From assembly GCF_002741945.1 (NCBI RefSeq), contig NZ_MDVN01000023.1, forward strand, positions 124,001 to 188,000: a stretch of DNA of 64,000 nucleotides. Reading direction: 5' to 3'. The stretch is from Gaetbulibacter sp. 4G1 (GTDB taxonomy: Bacteria > Bacteroidota > Bacteroidia > Flavobacteriales > Flavobacteriaceae). The position numbers and the translations under genes are program-made. Under the pieces are notes generated by a model. It searched no databases and was not told the origin of the DNA. It saw only the letters and a program-made list of their open reading frames with translations. Of this stretch, positions 19,335 to 27,689 are shown in pieces (within the stretch, counting starts at the first letter, position 1; every line of letters begins with the position of its first letter).

Positions 19335-20060
19335 ATGAAAAAAACATACCACACCCCTATTCTTCTTTTATTATTACTACTAAATTTTTCAAAAAGTAAT
19401 GCACAAGTAGATTCAGTTTTAGTAAGTAATGTAGAGTTTAATAATGCAAAGTACAATAACCCACATGCAGGAAGCGGTTTTTTATTAGAGTATAAAAATA
19501 AAATATATGCAATCACCGCAAAACATGTTCTATTTTTCGCTAAAACCGATAGTATGAAAACCGTCAGTTTTAATGGTGATTTAAAGCTTTGGGAGTTCAA
19601 TTCAAAAGTTTTACCAAATAAAAAAATTATAGCTGGGAAACTAATCAATGAAAATTCAAACGAACTTATAGAAATGCCACCAAAAGGCGATTGGTTAATT
19701 TTTGAAACCAATAAAAACATACCAAAAAATGTAGCAATTTATCAACTAAGAGAAGACCCATTGAAATTAGGTGAAGAAGTTTATTTTCTTGGATATCCAT
19801 ATAAGAGTAAAAAGTCAATTAATATTAAAGGAACATACATTGGCTTAACCAAAGACAATAACCTAAGGCTTAATGTTCCTAAGGGTACTTACAACGGATG
19901 CAGTGGAGGCCCGGTTTTAGACAAACAAGGTAAACTAGTAGGCTTAGTATCGATGGGATACTTTAACGAAAAAGAAAACAAAATGATTTTTGAACCTGCA
20001 TCATTAGGTTACTTCATAAAAACCATCGAAAGTTATATTGATACAAAACACAAATTATAA
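19335..20060 (+). CDS. Trypsin-like (S1) serine protease, exported
   Basis: A 241-residue protein with a signal peptide (1-23) and a chymotrypsin-fold protease domain. The triad is readable: His63 in TAKHV, Asp118 in KGDWLIFE and Ser189 in GCSGGPV. There is no PDZ domain, unlike DegP/HtrA. It lies between the DUF5916 barrel gene and a PD40 lipoprotein gene, with only four bases to the latter, so the three are likely one operon. It may process envelope or secreted proteins. Confidence 0.85.
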   Translation: MKKTYHTPILLLLLLLNFSKSNAQVDSVLVSNVEFNNAKYNNPHAGSGFLLEYKNKIYAITAKHVLFFAKTDSMKTVSFNGDLKLWEFNSKVLPNKKIIAGKLINENSNELIEMPPKGDWLIFETNKNIPKNVAIYQLREDPLKLGEEVYFLGYPYKSKKSINIKGTYIGLTKDNNLRLNVPKGTYNGCSGGPVLDKQGKLVGLVSMGYFNEKENKMIFEPASLGYFIKTIESYIDTKHKL

Positions 20061-20064
20061 ACTT

Positions 20065-21048
20065 ATGAAAGCTTTCACTCTAAATAAATCGAAAACAATA
20101 AAAAAACGCTTCGCACAATTGGTTCTTGTCATCGTAGGTATAATAATAACATCATGTACTAATGAAAAAAATAATGATATTATTTTCTATTCTCAATTAG
20201 AAAATACAAATGTTCCGAAATTGTTTATGCCAGGAAATGTTTCAAAAAGAGGAGTTGTACATTTTGGTTCATCGTTTAGTAAACATGGTAAGCATTTAGT
20301 TTATACTATAACAAGTAAAGGGAAACCTGGAAGAGTAGTATACCAAACGTTTAAGGGTGATATGTTTTCTGAGCCAGAACTTGTTATTAATGATACAATA
20401 CATTCTTATGCAGATGCAAGTATTTCGCTAGATGGAAAAACTATTACGTTAACAAGTAATAGGCCTACAAATATTAATAAAACTACAAGTAATTATAGCA
20501 ATCTATGGCAATTCAAACATACAGGAGATGATTGGGGCACTCCAAAGCTTTTAACTTTAGAGATGGATTATAAAGGTGGTTTTGGATATCCTACAATGAC
20601 TAAAGACAAAACCTTATATTTTGCATACTTGCCAGACGATGGATCCAGAAACATGGATATTTTTACTTCAAAATTCAAAAATAAAGCTTACGAAAAGCCT
20701 GTGAAATTACCGCCTCATATAAATTCAGAAAAGTTTGAAGGTGACCCTTTTATAGACAGTCACGAACGGTTCTTAATTTTTGCAGGTTTTGAAAGAGAAA
20801 AAACCTATGGAAAGAGTGATTTGTATATATCATTTAAATTAAAAAACGGTTGGTCCAAAGCTATAAATTTAGGTAAACCTATAAACTCTCATGGTTTTGA
20901 TGGGAGTCCTTATGTAACTTCTGATGATAAATATTTAATTTTTACCAGCAGTAGACATCCAGAAGAAAAAGACAAAGAAGAGTATTTCAATGTTTTTTAT
21001 GTTTCATTCGATTTAGAAAAATATAAAAAACAGCTTAACGATAATTGA
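20065..21048 (+). CDS. PD40/TolB-like beta-propeller lipoprotein
   Basis: The 327-residue product starts at the ATG giving MKAFTLN, four bases after the protease stop codon; an upstream TTG would overlap that gene. It has a lipobox ITSC (Cys about 37) and several WD40-like PD40 blades (SISLDGKTITLTS near 117, DPFIDSHERFLIFAG near 225, SPYVTSDDKYLIF near 284). Such propellers usually mediate protein binding in the periplasm. It probably works with the preceding protease and barrel protein. It converges on the TlpA-like gene. Confidence 0.82.
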   Translation: MKAFTLNKSKTIKKRFAQLVLVIVGIIITSCTNEKNNDIIFYSQLENTNVPKLFMPGNVSKRGVVHFGSSFSKHGKHLVYTITSKGKPGRVVYQTFKGDMFSEPELVINDTIHSYADASISLDGKTITLTSNRPTNINKTTSNYSNLWQFKHTGDDWGTPKLLTLEMDYKGGFGYPTMTKDKTLYFAYLPDDGSRNMDIFTSKFKNKAYEKPVKLPPHINSEKFEGDPFIDSHERFLIFAGFEREKTYGKSDLYISFKLKNGWSKAINLGKPINSHGFDGSPYVTSDDKYLIFTSSRHPEEKDKEEYFNVFYVSFDLEKYKKQLNDN

Positions 21049-21085
21049 AAAATTCGTTTATAAAAAAATTGAACTTTTATCATAA

Positions 21086-22180
21086 CTATTGCTGCTTTAG
21101 TAATAAATTAAGCTGGCTACTTAGCTGTTTTGCATCAATATTTTTTTCAATTATTAAACCCTTTTTGTCTAGTAAAAAATTTGATGGCAAAGTAGATAAT
21201 GAATAAAGCTTATATATAGATAAATTTGAGTCCAGAATTTGCTGATGACTTAATAAGCCATCAGCTTTTATAGCTTCTTTCCATTGCCCTAAATCTTTAT
21301 CAATACTTATGCTAATAATTTCAAACCCTAAATCTTTAAACTCCTCATATACAAGCATTAGCTTTGGGTTCTCAACTCTACACGGTCTACACCATGTTGC
21401 CCAAAAATCTATAAGCACATACTTTCCTGTAAAATCTGTTAATTTCACTTCAGAGCCTTCTAAGTTTTTCGCATTAAATTCTAATGCTTTTTTGCCTACT
21501 GAAACTCTATTTGCAACGTCAATTCTTCTTTGTAAAGATTTGCTCATTTCACCATCAGGATATTCTTCTTTAAATTTTCTTACAGTTTCATCTATAAAAG
21601 CATAATTCTTATTCATATCAAAATATTGTAATGCATCAAATGCTAAAGCTGTTACTCCCATATCTCTCACAGCATTTTCCATATCTTTAGTAAACTCCTT
21701 TAAAACACTGTCCTTCTTTTTTTCCAATTCTATCAATGTTTTCTTATCATCTTCTTTGAGAGCCTTGTCAAATTTTTGAATCATTTTTTGAAAATGCTTT
21801 CTATTTAGCTCTTGAATTTTTACTTCGAAATTTGAAATATTTGCAACATCCGATTCTAATTTTATTGTTTCATCTAATTCAATATTTACAAAACCACTTT
21901 TCTCTATTGCTATTTTCACTTCTTTTATAGAGTTTGTTCTAAAAGAAAATATTGAAGGTTCTAAAAACTGAGAAGTGAAGACCTTTGAATTATTGGGTGC
22001 AATTTCATATAAAGTATCGATCTCAACCATTCTATCCAACTCAAAATTAAACTTAGACAGCTTTATTTTTTGTATGGTTTTTGAGTTATTTATAACATTA
22101 AATGTTATTGTTGATTTTTCTTTTTTCTGAATACAAGAAATTAAAAAAATAGTATAAATGAATAGTTTAATTGTTTTCAT
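21086..22180 (-). CDS. TlpA-like thiol-disulfide lipoprotein
   Basis: A 364-residue lipoprotein (LISC, Cys16). Residues about 22-110 resemble the DUF4369-type N-terminal beta domain, 110-225 are helical, and 230-364 form a thioredoxin fold of the AhpC/TSA-TlpA group with redox motif WCRPC (Cys264, Cys267). It likely reduces or exchanges disulfides in the periplasm. The start region carries a TATATTTG promoter box at 22200-22207 and, 31 bases further upstream, an operator-like sequence also found before the neighbouring AraC regulator gene. It is probably controlled by that regulator. Confidence 0.9.
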   Translation of the reverse strand: MKTIKLFIYTIFLISCIQKKEKSTITFNVINNSKTIQKIKLSKFNFELDRMVEIDTLYEIAPNNSKVFTSQFLEPSIFSFRTNSIKEVKIAIEKSGFVNIELDETIKLESDVANISNFEVKIQELNRKHFQKMIQKFDKALKEDDKKTLIELEKKKDSVLKEFTKDMENAVRDMGVTALAFDALQYFDMNKNYAFIDETVRKFKEEYPDGEMSKSLQRRIDVANRVSVGKKALEFNAKNLEGSEVKLTDFTGKYVLIDFWATWCRPCRVENPKLMLVYEEFKDLGFEIISISIDKDLGQWKEAIKADGLLSHQQILDSNLSIYKLYSLSTLPSNFLLDKKGLIIEKNIDAKQLSSQLNLLLKQQ

Positions 22181-22199
22181 GAGTTTATTTTATTTTCAT

Positions 22200-22207
22200 C
22201 AAATATA
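22200..22207 (-). promoter_or_regulatory. Promoter -7 box of the TlpA-like gene (TATATTTG)
   Basis: A perfect TAnnTTTG match read on the minus strand, about 20 bases before the start codon. Confidence 0.55.
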
Positions 22208-22230
22208 TCCAAGCATTAAACTACAATCGA

Positions 22231-22260
22231 CTGAAAACGCGAATTCGAACTTATTTTATA
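22231..22260 (-). promoter_or_regulatory. Putative AraC-type operator, TlpA-side copy
   Basis: On the plus strand: CTGA, then CGCGAATTCGAAC, then TTATT. The same pattern occurs at 23494-23524 with equal spacing to a promoter box. Its place about 31 bases upstream of the -7 box is where an activator would bind. Confidence 0.55.
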
Positions 22261-22300
22261 ATTAAAAATTAGTTCCGATTTATACAAGCATGAATTAATA

Positions 22301-23377
22301 CTATTTGTATTTAGATTTAAACTCTGAAGGAGTAAGATTTGTTTTTTTCTTAAAAGTTGAATTAAAAGAAGATTTTGAATTAAAACCAACCTCATACATC
22401 ACTTCTAATATGGTTAAATTTGGGTCAACCATATTCATTAGCATTACTTTTGCTTCTTTAATTCGGTATGTATTAATAAAATCAACAAAATTTTTATCGT
22501 AGTGGTCATTTATTAATTCAGAGAGAGTTCGTTTTGGAATATCAATTTCTTCTGATAGCAAACCTATTGTTATATTAGGATTTTTATATGATTCTGTCTC
22601 AGCAAGATATTTTTCTAAACGATTAATTAAGGTTTTATTTTCTATAAGCGAAGTGTTGCGCCGTTTTCTTGATTTTATTGAAATTGAAAGTTCTAGCTCT
22701 TCAGTATTAAATCTTTTAACCTTAGGTTGGTTAAATCCACTAAAATATAACAAATTGATAACTGCTAATATTAATATAAAAACGATTATTTCTAATCTTA
22801 ATAATTTTTGAAATACTAAAATCGAACCAATTTGAATACCATCTACTATTACAATTAAAGAGAATAATATTAAAGTCCACTTAAGCCATTTTACATTCAA
22901 GCTTTCCAGTTTTGAATAATTGTCCATTAATACCTTTCTATACATTTTTAATTGCCAAAAGCAAGCCAAAATATAACTGAGAATATGGATTGCGTAAGCC
23001 ATATACAGAATGACTTGCGGAATTCTTTCTTCTAAAAAAGCAGAAGTAGTAAGTATTAAAATAAATGGAAGAAAGTGAACAGCATCTTTAAGTTTAAATT
23101 TAAAATCTGAAAAGGTAATATCTTTACTATAGAGATATAGCAAAGGGCCATAAAGGAATAAATAAACACTATTAATCTTATTGAAAAAATTTGTCTGTAT
23201 GTTTCGGTTCACTAAGAAAATTCCAGTAATCTGAAGCACTAATGCTCCTATTAATAGCGCAAGAAAGAAGTCGTTTCTGGATTTTGGTTTATTATAAGCT
23301 AATATAAACAGAGCCAGCAAACTACCTTGAAAAATAATTATTACTTGTACTATATTCGTTAAAGAGTACATTTTCAA
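22301..23377 (-). CDS. AraC-family regulator with N-terminal membrane domain
   Basis: A 358-residue regulator. Residues 1-235 contain about seven hydrophobic helices, and residues about 255-358 carry an AraC-type double helix-turn-helix (IDIPKRTLSELI near 283; VGFNSKSSFNSTFKKKTNLTP near 327). This 7TM-AraC layout is common in Flavobacteriia; the membrane part presumably senses an envelope signal. Its own upstream region and that of the adjacent TlpA-like gene share an operator-like sequence, suggesting autoregulation and control of TlpA. Confidence 0.92.
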   Translation of the reverse strand: MKMYSLTNIVQVIIIFQGSLLALFILAYNKPKSRNDFFLALLIGALVLQITGIFLVNRNIQTNFFNKINSVYLFLYGPLLYLYSKDITFSDFKFKLKDAVHFLPFILILTTSAFLEERIPQVILYMAYAIHILSYILACFWQLKMYRKVLMDNYSKLESLNVKWLKWTLILFSLIVIVDGIQIGSILVFQKLLRLEIIVFILILAVINLLYFSGFNQPKVKRFNTEELELSISIKSRKRRNTSLIENKTLINRLEKYLAETESYKNPNITIGLLSEEIDIPKRTLSELINDHYDKNFVDFINTYRIKEAKVMLMNMVDPNLTILEVMYEVGFNSKSSFNSTFKKKTNLTPSEFKSKYK

Positions 23378-23493
23378 CTGTCTTTTGAAAGCCGCAGAAG
23401 CTAAGTTACTTTAATTATTAATTAATTTTTATTCAGCTTTACGCTTTTATGTATACATTAACAAATATTCTATTTTAAAATCATTTATCCGTT

Positions 23494-23524
23494 CTGATTC
23501 GCGTATTCGAACCTTATTATAAAA
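23494..23524 (-). promoter_or_regulatory. Putative AraC-type operator, regulator-side copy
   Basis: On the plus strand: CTGA, then CGCGTATTCGAAC, then CTTATTATAAA. A weaker -7-like box (AATATTTG, 23462-23469 on the minus strand) lies 31 bases away, the same spacing as at the TlpA copy. Confidence 0.55.
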
Positions 23525-23595
23525 AATCGATAATATCGCTTTAACTAAGTTAAATTTAACTTTTATCGTCGAGTCTTGAAAAAGAAACTAATTAA

Positions 23596-25233
23596 CTAGT
23601 TATAATTTTTAGGCATTTTTCGTCTTTTAGAAACTTGCTCGTAAATATAAGCCCAATGCAATAAATCAATTTCAGATAAAGGCTTACTTATAAACGTTAA
23701 ACCCTTTGGAGCACCTTTTTCTGTATAACCCATAGGTACAGTTATAGCAGGATATTCAGCCACAGCAGCAAACCCTGCATGATAATTATTTATAGATAAG
23801 AATCCATCCAGACTATGCTTGTTTATTGGATTATCAAAAAAACTTCTTCCGTTTGTTTTTAGTGTATTCTTTATATTTTGAAACTCTGTATTCGTTGCAT
23901 TATCTGCTACAATACCTTCAAATAGCTTTTGACCATAAGGCATAATATTTGCAGAATCTTTTTTGTTGAAGTCAATAACGTCTTTAACAGATTTCACCAT
24001 AACTTCATTACTACCATAACTTGAAAGATATATAGGTAAGTCCTTTTTCATATCTAAGTTTAGTAACCTTAAAAAATCGGGTAGGTCAACTTTTTCTTCT
24101 TCAACCTCAACAATTATAGCGCCTTTAGTTTTTAAATCAGAAATAGCTTGAACATATAATGAATCTTCTAATAGTCTTTTAAATACACCAAATCGCTTTC
24201 CAATCAAAGAATCATCATATGGCATGTTGTCATAATAATAACCATTTCCCCATTTTGCATTAATTGATTTTGAATCTTTTTTATCAAAACCAAACATAGC
24301 ATCTAATAAAATGGCATTATCAGTTACATTTTTGGTCATTGGACCAGAGGTATCTAAAGTAGATGAAATTGGCACAATACCACTTCTACTTAGCAAACCA
24401 ATTGTTGGTTTTAAACCTACTACAGAATTCTGGCTTGAAGGAGACAAAATAGAACCTGATGTTTCACTACCAACTGCACCAACACAAAAATTAGCAGCCA
24501 CAGCAACACCACTACCAGAACTTGAACCGCCTGTATCAATTGTTCTTCGTCCGTATGGATTAAGAGTTTGACCTCCAATAGCACTATAACCACTTGGACA
24601 ATCTCCGCAAAAGAAATAGGCCCATTCGCTAAGGTTAGCTTTTCCTAAAATTATGGCTCCTTGATTTTTTAATTGCTTCACAACAAAAGCATCTTCAGTT
24701 ATATTTTTTTGTAATGCAACAGCCCCCGCAGTAGTTATCATACCGGAAATATTAATATTATCTTTTAACAGAATTGGCATTCCATAAATGGGATGTGGTT
24801 CAACCTCAAAATCTGTATTATCTGCTTTTATTGCTTCTTCAATTACATTTGGATTTAATGAAATAACTGAATTAAGGGACAAATCATTTTCTCTATCAAA
24901 TTTTCTAATACGATATAAATAGAATTTAGTCAATAACTCATAAGTTAGCCTACCGTTAGAGATATGCTTTTGAAGTGTTGGAATATTCGCTTCTAATATT
25001 AAAGGCTTTAATGAATTATAACTTTCATCAGTAAAATTTTCCAAGGCTTTATTAAAAGTATTCCAAAGTTCACTATTATCAATATACTTAGAGTCTAAGA
25101 CTTTTAACTCTCTAAAGTCTTTTATAGATATAGTGTCTTCCACAACTACTGTTTCTGTAGTAGAATCTTTTGAATTTTGGTTTTTACAAGAAAGAATAAA
25201 AAAGGGCAATAGAAAAAAAATAGAAAACCTCAT
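23596..25233 (-). CDS. Amidase signature family lipoprotein
   Basis: A 545-residue lipoprotein (ILSC, Cys16) with the amidase-signature fold. The catalytic Ser-cisSer-Lys set is Lys157 (LLKDNI), Ser237 (GGSSSGSG) and Ser261 (ETSGSI), with the same Ser-to-Ser spacing of 24 as in peptide amidase. It therefore hydrolyses amide bonds, in the periplasm or at the outer membrane; the substrate is unknown, possibly C-terminally amidated peptides. It is an envelope protein and not the Gln-tRNA amidotransferase GatA. A CFCGDC-like cysteine pair near 209-212 is unusual. Confidence 0.92.
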   Translation of the reverse strand: MRFSIFFLLPFFILSCKNQNSKDSTTETVVVEDTISIKDFRELKVLDSKYIDNSELWNTFNKALENFTDESYNSLKPLILEANIPTLQKHISNGRLTYELLTKFYLYRIRKFDRENDLSLNSVISLNPNVIEEAIKADNTDFEVEPHPIYGMPILLKDNINISGMITTAGAVALQKNITEDAFVVKQLKNQGAIILGKANLSEWAYFFCGDCPSGYSAIGGQTLNPYGRRTIDTGGSSSGSGVAVAANFCVGAVGSETSGSILSPSSQNSVVGLKPTIGLLSRSGIVPISSTLDTSGPMTKNVTDNAILLDAMFGFDKKDSKSINAKWGNGYYYDNMPYDDSLIGKRFGVFKRLLEDSLYVQAISDLKTKGAIIVEVEEEKVDLPDFLRLLNLDMKKDLPIYLSSYGSNEVMVKSVKDVIDFNKKDSANIMPYGQKLFEGIVADNATNTEFQNIKNTLKTNGRSFFDNPINKHSLDGFLSINNYHAGFAAVAEYPAITVPMGYTEKGAPKGLTFISKPLSEIDLLHWAYIYEQVSKRRKMPKNYN

Positions 25234-25274
25234 AATTAGTATTTTGAATAAAAATACATAATTAATTTGATGGC

Positions 25275-25703
25275 TTAGTTTCTTTCTTCAAAAGGAATGA
25301 TTATTCCTTTTTCTAAATAATTTTTCAACCCATTTAAAAGCATTGCCCAACAAAATGAAGAGTGTTTAAAATGATGATTATCTTCTTGCCAATTTATATG
25401 GCTAAATTTAACTAATGTTCCATCATTTTTAGTTTCTAAATCGAACCCAAAAGAGGTTGGTTTCCAATCCTCATCAGATTTTGTCATTTTCAAGTAAAAT
25501 GATTGGTTGTTTTCTATTTTTGATACTTTACAAAACCAGTTATAATCATCGGTAAAATTCAAATTATACTCTGTATTTAATTCTGGTTTCCCTGAAGATT
25601 TTAAAGTCCACCAATTATCAAGATGCTTTGGTTGAGACACGGCATCAAACACTGCTTTCTGTGAAGCTTTTATTAGAAGGTTATGATAGATGCTATAGCT
25701 CAT
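25275..25703 (-). CDS. SRPBCC-domain protein (AHSA1/START-like)
   Basis: A 142-residue cytoplasmic protein of the START/AHSA1-like SRPBCC superfamily, with an opening strand IYHNLLIKASQKAVFDAVS and a closing helix CWAMLLNGLKNYLEKG. These domains enclose small hydrophobic ligands. No partner is evident: a REP-like hairpin separates it from ftsY upstream and the amidase gene lies downstream. Confidence 0.85.
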   Translation of the reverse strand: MSYSIYHNLLIKASQKAVFDAVSQPKHLDNWWTLKSSGKPELNTEYNLNFTDDYNWFCKVSKIENNQSFYLKMTKSDEDWKPTSFGFDLETKNDGTLVKFSHINWQEDNHHFKHSSFCWAMLLNGLKNYLEKGIIIPFEERN

Positions 25704-25715
25704 TACTTCTATTTA

Positions 25716-25741
25716 TAAAACTCCTGTCTTCGCAGGAATTT
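25716..25741. repeat. REP-like short palindrome
   Basis: TCCTG...CAGGA around a TCTTCG-type core, between ftsY and the SRPBCC gene. A degenerate relative (TTCCTG...CAGGAA) lies at 41661-41678 before htpG. Short palindromes of this kind recur in Flavobacteriaceae intergenic DNA. Confidence 0.45.
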
Positions 25742-25742
25742 G

Positions 25743-26717
25743 TTATTTAAAAAACGAATCTACAAACTCATATTTGTTAAATACTTGTAAATCTTCTATA
25801 CCTTCTCCAACGCCAATGTATTTTACAGGTATTTGAAATTGATCTGAAATACCAATTACAACACCACCTTTTGCTGTTCCGTCTAATTTTGTAACAGCTA
25901 ATGAAGTAACCTCTGTTGCTGCAGTAAACTGTTTAGCCTGTTCAAATGCATTTTGCCCTGTTGAGCCATCTAATACTAAAAGCACGTCATGTGGAGCATC
26001 TCCAACAACTTTTTGCATAACACGCTTAACTTTGGTAAGCTCGTTCATTAGATTCACTTTATTATGAAGTCTTCCTGCTGTATCTATAATAATAACATCG
26101 GCATCTTGATTAACTCCAGATTCTAAAGCATCAAAAGCTACTGAAGCTGGATCGCTACCCATGTCTTGACGTACCATTGGTACATCTACACGATCTGCCC
26201 ATACTTGTAATTGGTCTATAGCTGCAGCTCTAAATGTATCAGCGGCGCCTAAAACCACTTTTAAGCCTTGTTTTTTAAATTGATAAGCTAACTTTCCTAT
26301 TGTTGTTGTTTTTCCAACGCCATTTACACCAACAACCATTAATACATATGGGGTTTTCGATCCATTTTCTTGTTTTGGTAAATTAGGAATAGTATAATCA
26401 GTCTCTTCTCCAGAGTTTGTTTCGCTTAATAAACCAGCAATCTCTTCACGAAGAATTTTGTTGAGCTCGTCAGTGCCCAAATACTTATCTTTAGATACGC
26501 GCTCCTCAATACGGTCAATAACTTTTAGTGTTGTATTTACACCAACGTCAGAAGAAACTAAAACTTCCTCTAAATTATCTAAAACTTCATCATCTACTTT
26601 TGATTTTCCAGCTACTGCTTTACTCAGTTTACCTAAAAAGCTAGATTTAGATTTTTCTAAACCTTTATCTAGTGTTTCTTTTTTTTCTGATGAAAATATT
26701 TTTTTAAAAAAACTCAT
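25743..26717 (-). CDS. ftsY: Signal recognition particle receptor FtsY
   Basis: FtsY is the membrane-docking GTPase for SRP-bound ribosomes. The 324-residue product has a short N-terminus rather than a long acidic A domain, a helical N domain (about 20-105) and the G domain with P-loop GVNGVGKTTT near 129, DTAAGR-type G3 (DTAGR near 212), and TKLDGTAKGG near 275. The gene lies in the conserved rpmB-rpmG-DUF4295-ftsY order, but a terminator and a repeat element separate it from DUF4295. Confidence 0.97.
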   Translation of the reverse strand: MSFFKKIFSSEKKETLDKGLEKSKSSFLGKLSKAVAGKSKVDDEVLDNLEEVLVSSDVGVNTTLKVIDRIEERVSKDKYLGTDELNKILREEIAGLLSETNSGEETDYTIPNLPKQENGSKTPYVLMVVGVNGVGKTTTIGKLAYQFKKQGLKVVLGAADTFRAAAIDQLQVWADRVDVPMVRQDMGSDPASVAFDALESGVNQDADVIIIDTAGRLHNKVNLMNELTKVKRVMQKVVGDAPHDVLLVLDGSTGQNAFEQAKQFTAATEVTSLAVTKLDGTAKGGVVIGISDQFQIPVKYIGVGEGIEDLQVFNKYEFVDSFFK

Positions 26718-26760
26718 TAAAATTTTTTATTTATTTATTTTGAAGCTTAAACTTCCTTTT

Positions 26761-26835
26761 GCGTTAGGGATTGAAGCACTTGTTGAAGCTCCTCGCAGAG
26801 AGCGACTGCTGAAAGCCCGACCCTCGTGGTAACGC
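26761..26835 (+). repeat. GCGTTA...TAACGC structured intergenic repeat, copy 1
   Basis: This 75-base element starts GCGTTAGGGATTGA and ends GGTAACGC, so its ends are complementary. Between them are TTGTTGAAGCTC, a variable hairpin, GCGACTGC and AAAGCCCGACCCT. A second copy is at 49512-49598. Both copies are on the strand opposite to the flanking genes. Confidence 0.75.
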
Positions 26836-26912
26836 TCAAATTATTAATGTCAATTTTCGCACCACAATTTTTTACTGTAATTATGGCAGTAAATTTACTA
26901 AAATATAAGCAC

Positions 26913-26943
26913 AAAAAAACTGCTTCCGTAAGGTAAGCAGTTT
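26913..26943 (-). terminator. Terminator after the L28-L33-DUF4295 operon
   Basis: AAACTGCTT pairs with AAGCAGTTT, and a run of T follows in the minus-strand direction. It ends the ribosomal-protein transcript before ftsY. Confidence 0.75.
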
Positions 26944-26965
26944 ATAATATTTTGTATTATTAGTT

Positions 26966-27118
26966 TTACTTTTTATTTAAAAAGTCGTTTACTAAATCTG
27001 GACTCATAATTGATTCAACAAACATGTAAGCTCCTGTTTTAGGTGACTTCACCATTTTTATAGCTTTTGTTAATCTTTTTGACCCTGTTTGTAACGATGC
27101 TACTGCTTTTTTTGCCAT
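26966..27118 (-). CDS. DUF4295 small basic protein
   Basis: A 50-residue lysine-rich protein beginning MAKKAV and ending NDFLNKK. It matches the DUF4295 family that always sits beside rpmB and rpmG in Bacteroidota. Its place in the operon and its charge suggest a ribosome-associated role, but none has been shown as far as I know. It follows rpmG after about 45 bases. Confidence 0.88.
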   Translation of the reverse strand: MAKKAVASLQTGSKRLTKAIKMVKSPKTGAYMFVESIMSPDLVNDFLNKK

Positions 27119-27163
27119 GACCTATATACGTTATTTGAAATTTTGCTTTCTTAAAATTTCTAA

Positions 27164-27346
27164 TTATTTAATTTCTTTATGAACTGTCATACGTTTAAGG
27201 ATAGGATTGAATTTTTTAATCTCCATTCTATCTGGCGTATTCTTTTTATTTTTTGTAGTAATATAACGAGAAGTTCCTGGTTGTCCAGACTCTTTATGCT
27301 CTGTACATTCTAATATTACTTGTATTCTATTGCCTTTCTTTGCCAT
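27164..27346 (-). CDS. rpmG: 50S ribosomal protein L33
   Basis: A 60-residue L33 of the large ribosomal subunit. The sequence shows the family core (CTEHKESGQ near 14; [21 protein letters not shown] near 26-46). It has no paired CxxC zinc ligands (one Cys, at 14), so it is a zinc-free form. It is the second gene of the rpmB-rpmG-DUF4295 operon. Confidence 0.96.
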   Translation of the reverse strand: MAKKGNRIQVILECTEHKESGQPGTSRYITTKNKKNTPDRMEIKKFNPILKRMTVHKEIK

Positions 27347-27372
27347 GTCTTTTTACTTATTAAATACAGCTA

Positions 27373-27609
27373 TTATTTATAAAACCCTTTAGATTTTGCT
27401 TCTTTAATTGCTGCAGAAATACCAATTTTATTAATAGTTTTTAAAGCAGATGTAGAAACTTTTAAAGTTACCCAGCTTTCATCTTCTGGAATGTAAAAAC
27501 GTTTCTTAACTAAATTCGCGTTAAACTTGCGTTTAGTTTTGTTCATTGCATGAGACACGTTGTTTCCAACCATTGCCTTCTTTCCTGTAAGTTCACAAAC
27601 TCTTGACAT
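27373..27609 (-). CDS. rpmB: 50S ribosomal protein L28
   Basis: A 78-residue L28 of the large subunit, starting MSRVCELTGKK and containing GNNVSHAMNKTKRKF, both typical of the family. It is the first gene of the operon; a TATATTTG promoter box lies about 43 bases upstream. Confidence 0.97.
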   Translation of the reverse strand: MSRVCELTGKKAMVGNNVSHAMNKTKRKFNANLVKKRFYIPEDESWVTLKVSTSALKTINKIGISAAIKEAKSKGFYK

Positions 27610-27651
27610 TATTTATAACTTTAAATTTTTTTGTTGCTTAAAATCGAGGTG

Positions 27652-27659
27652 CAAATATA
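27652..27659 (-). promoter_or_regulatory. Promoter -7 box of rpmB (TATATTTG)
   Basis: A perfect TAnnTTTG match on the minus strand; a TTG that could be the -33 element is about 22 bases further upstream. Confidence 0.6.
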
Positions 27660-27689
27660 CAAATTCTTTATATTATGACAACCTAATTT

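Noticed and set aside
23596-25233. GatA subunit of the tRNA amidotransferase
   Set aside because: It has a lipoprotein signal and no gatB/gatC beside it, so an exported amidase fits better.
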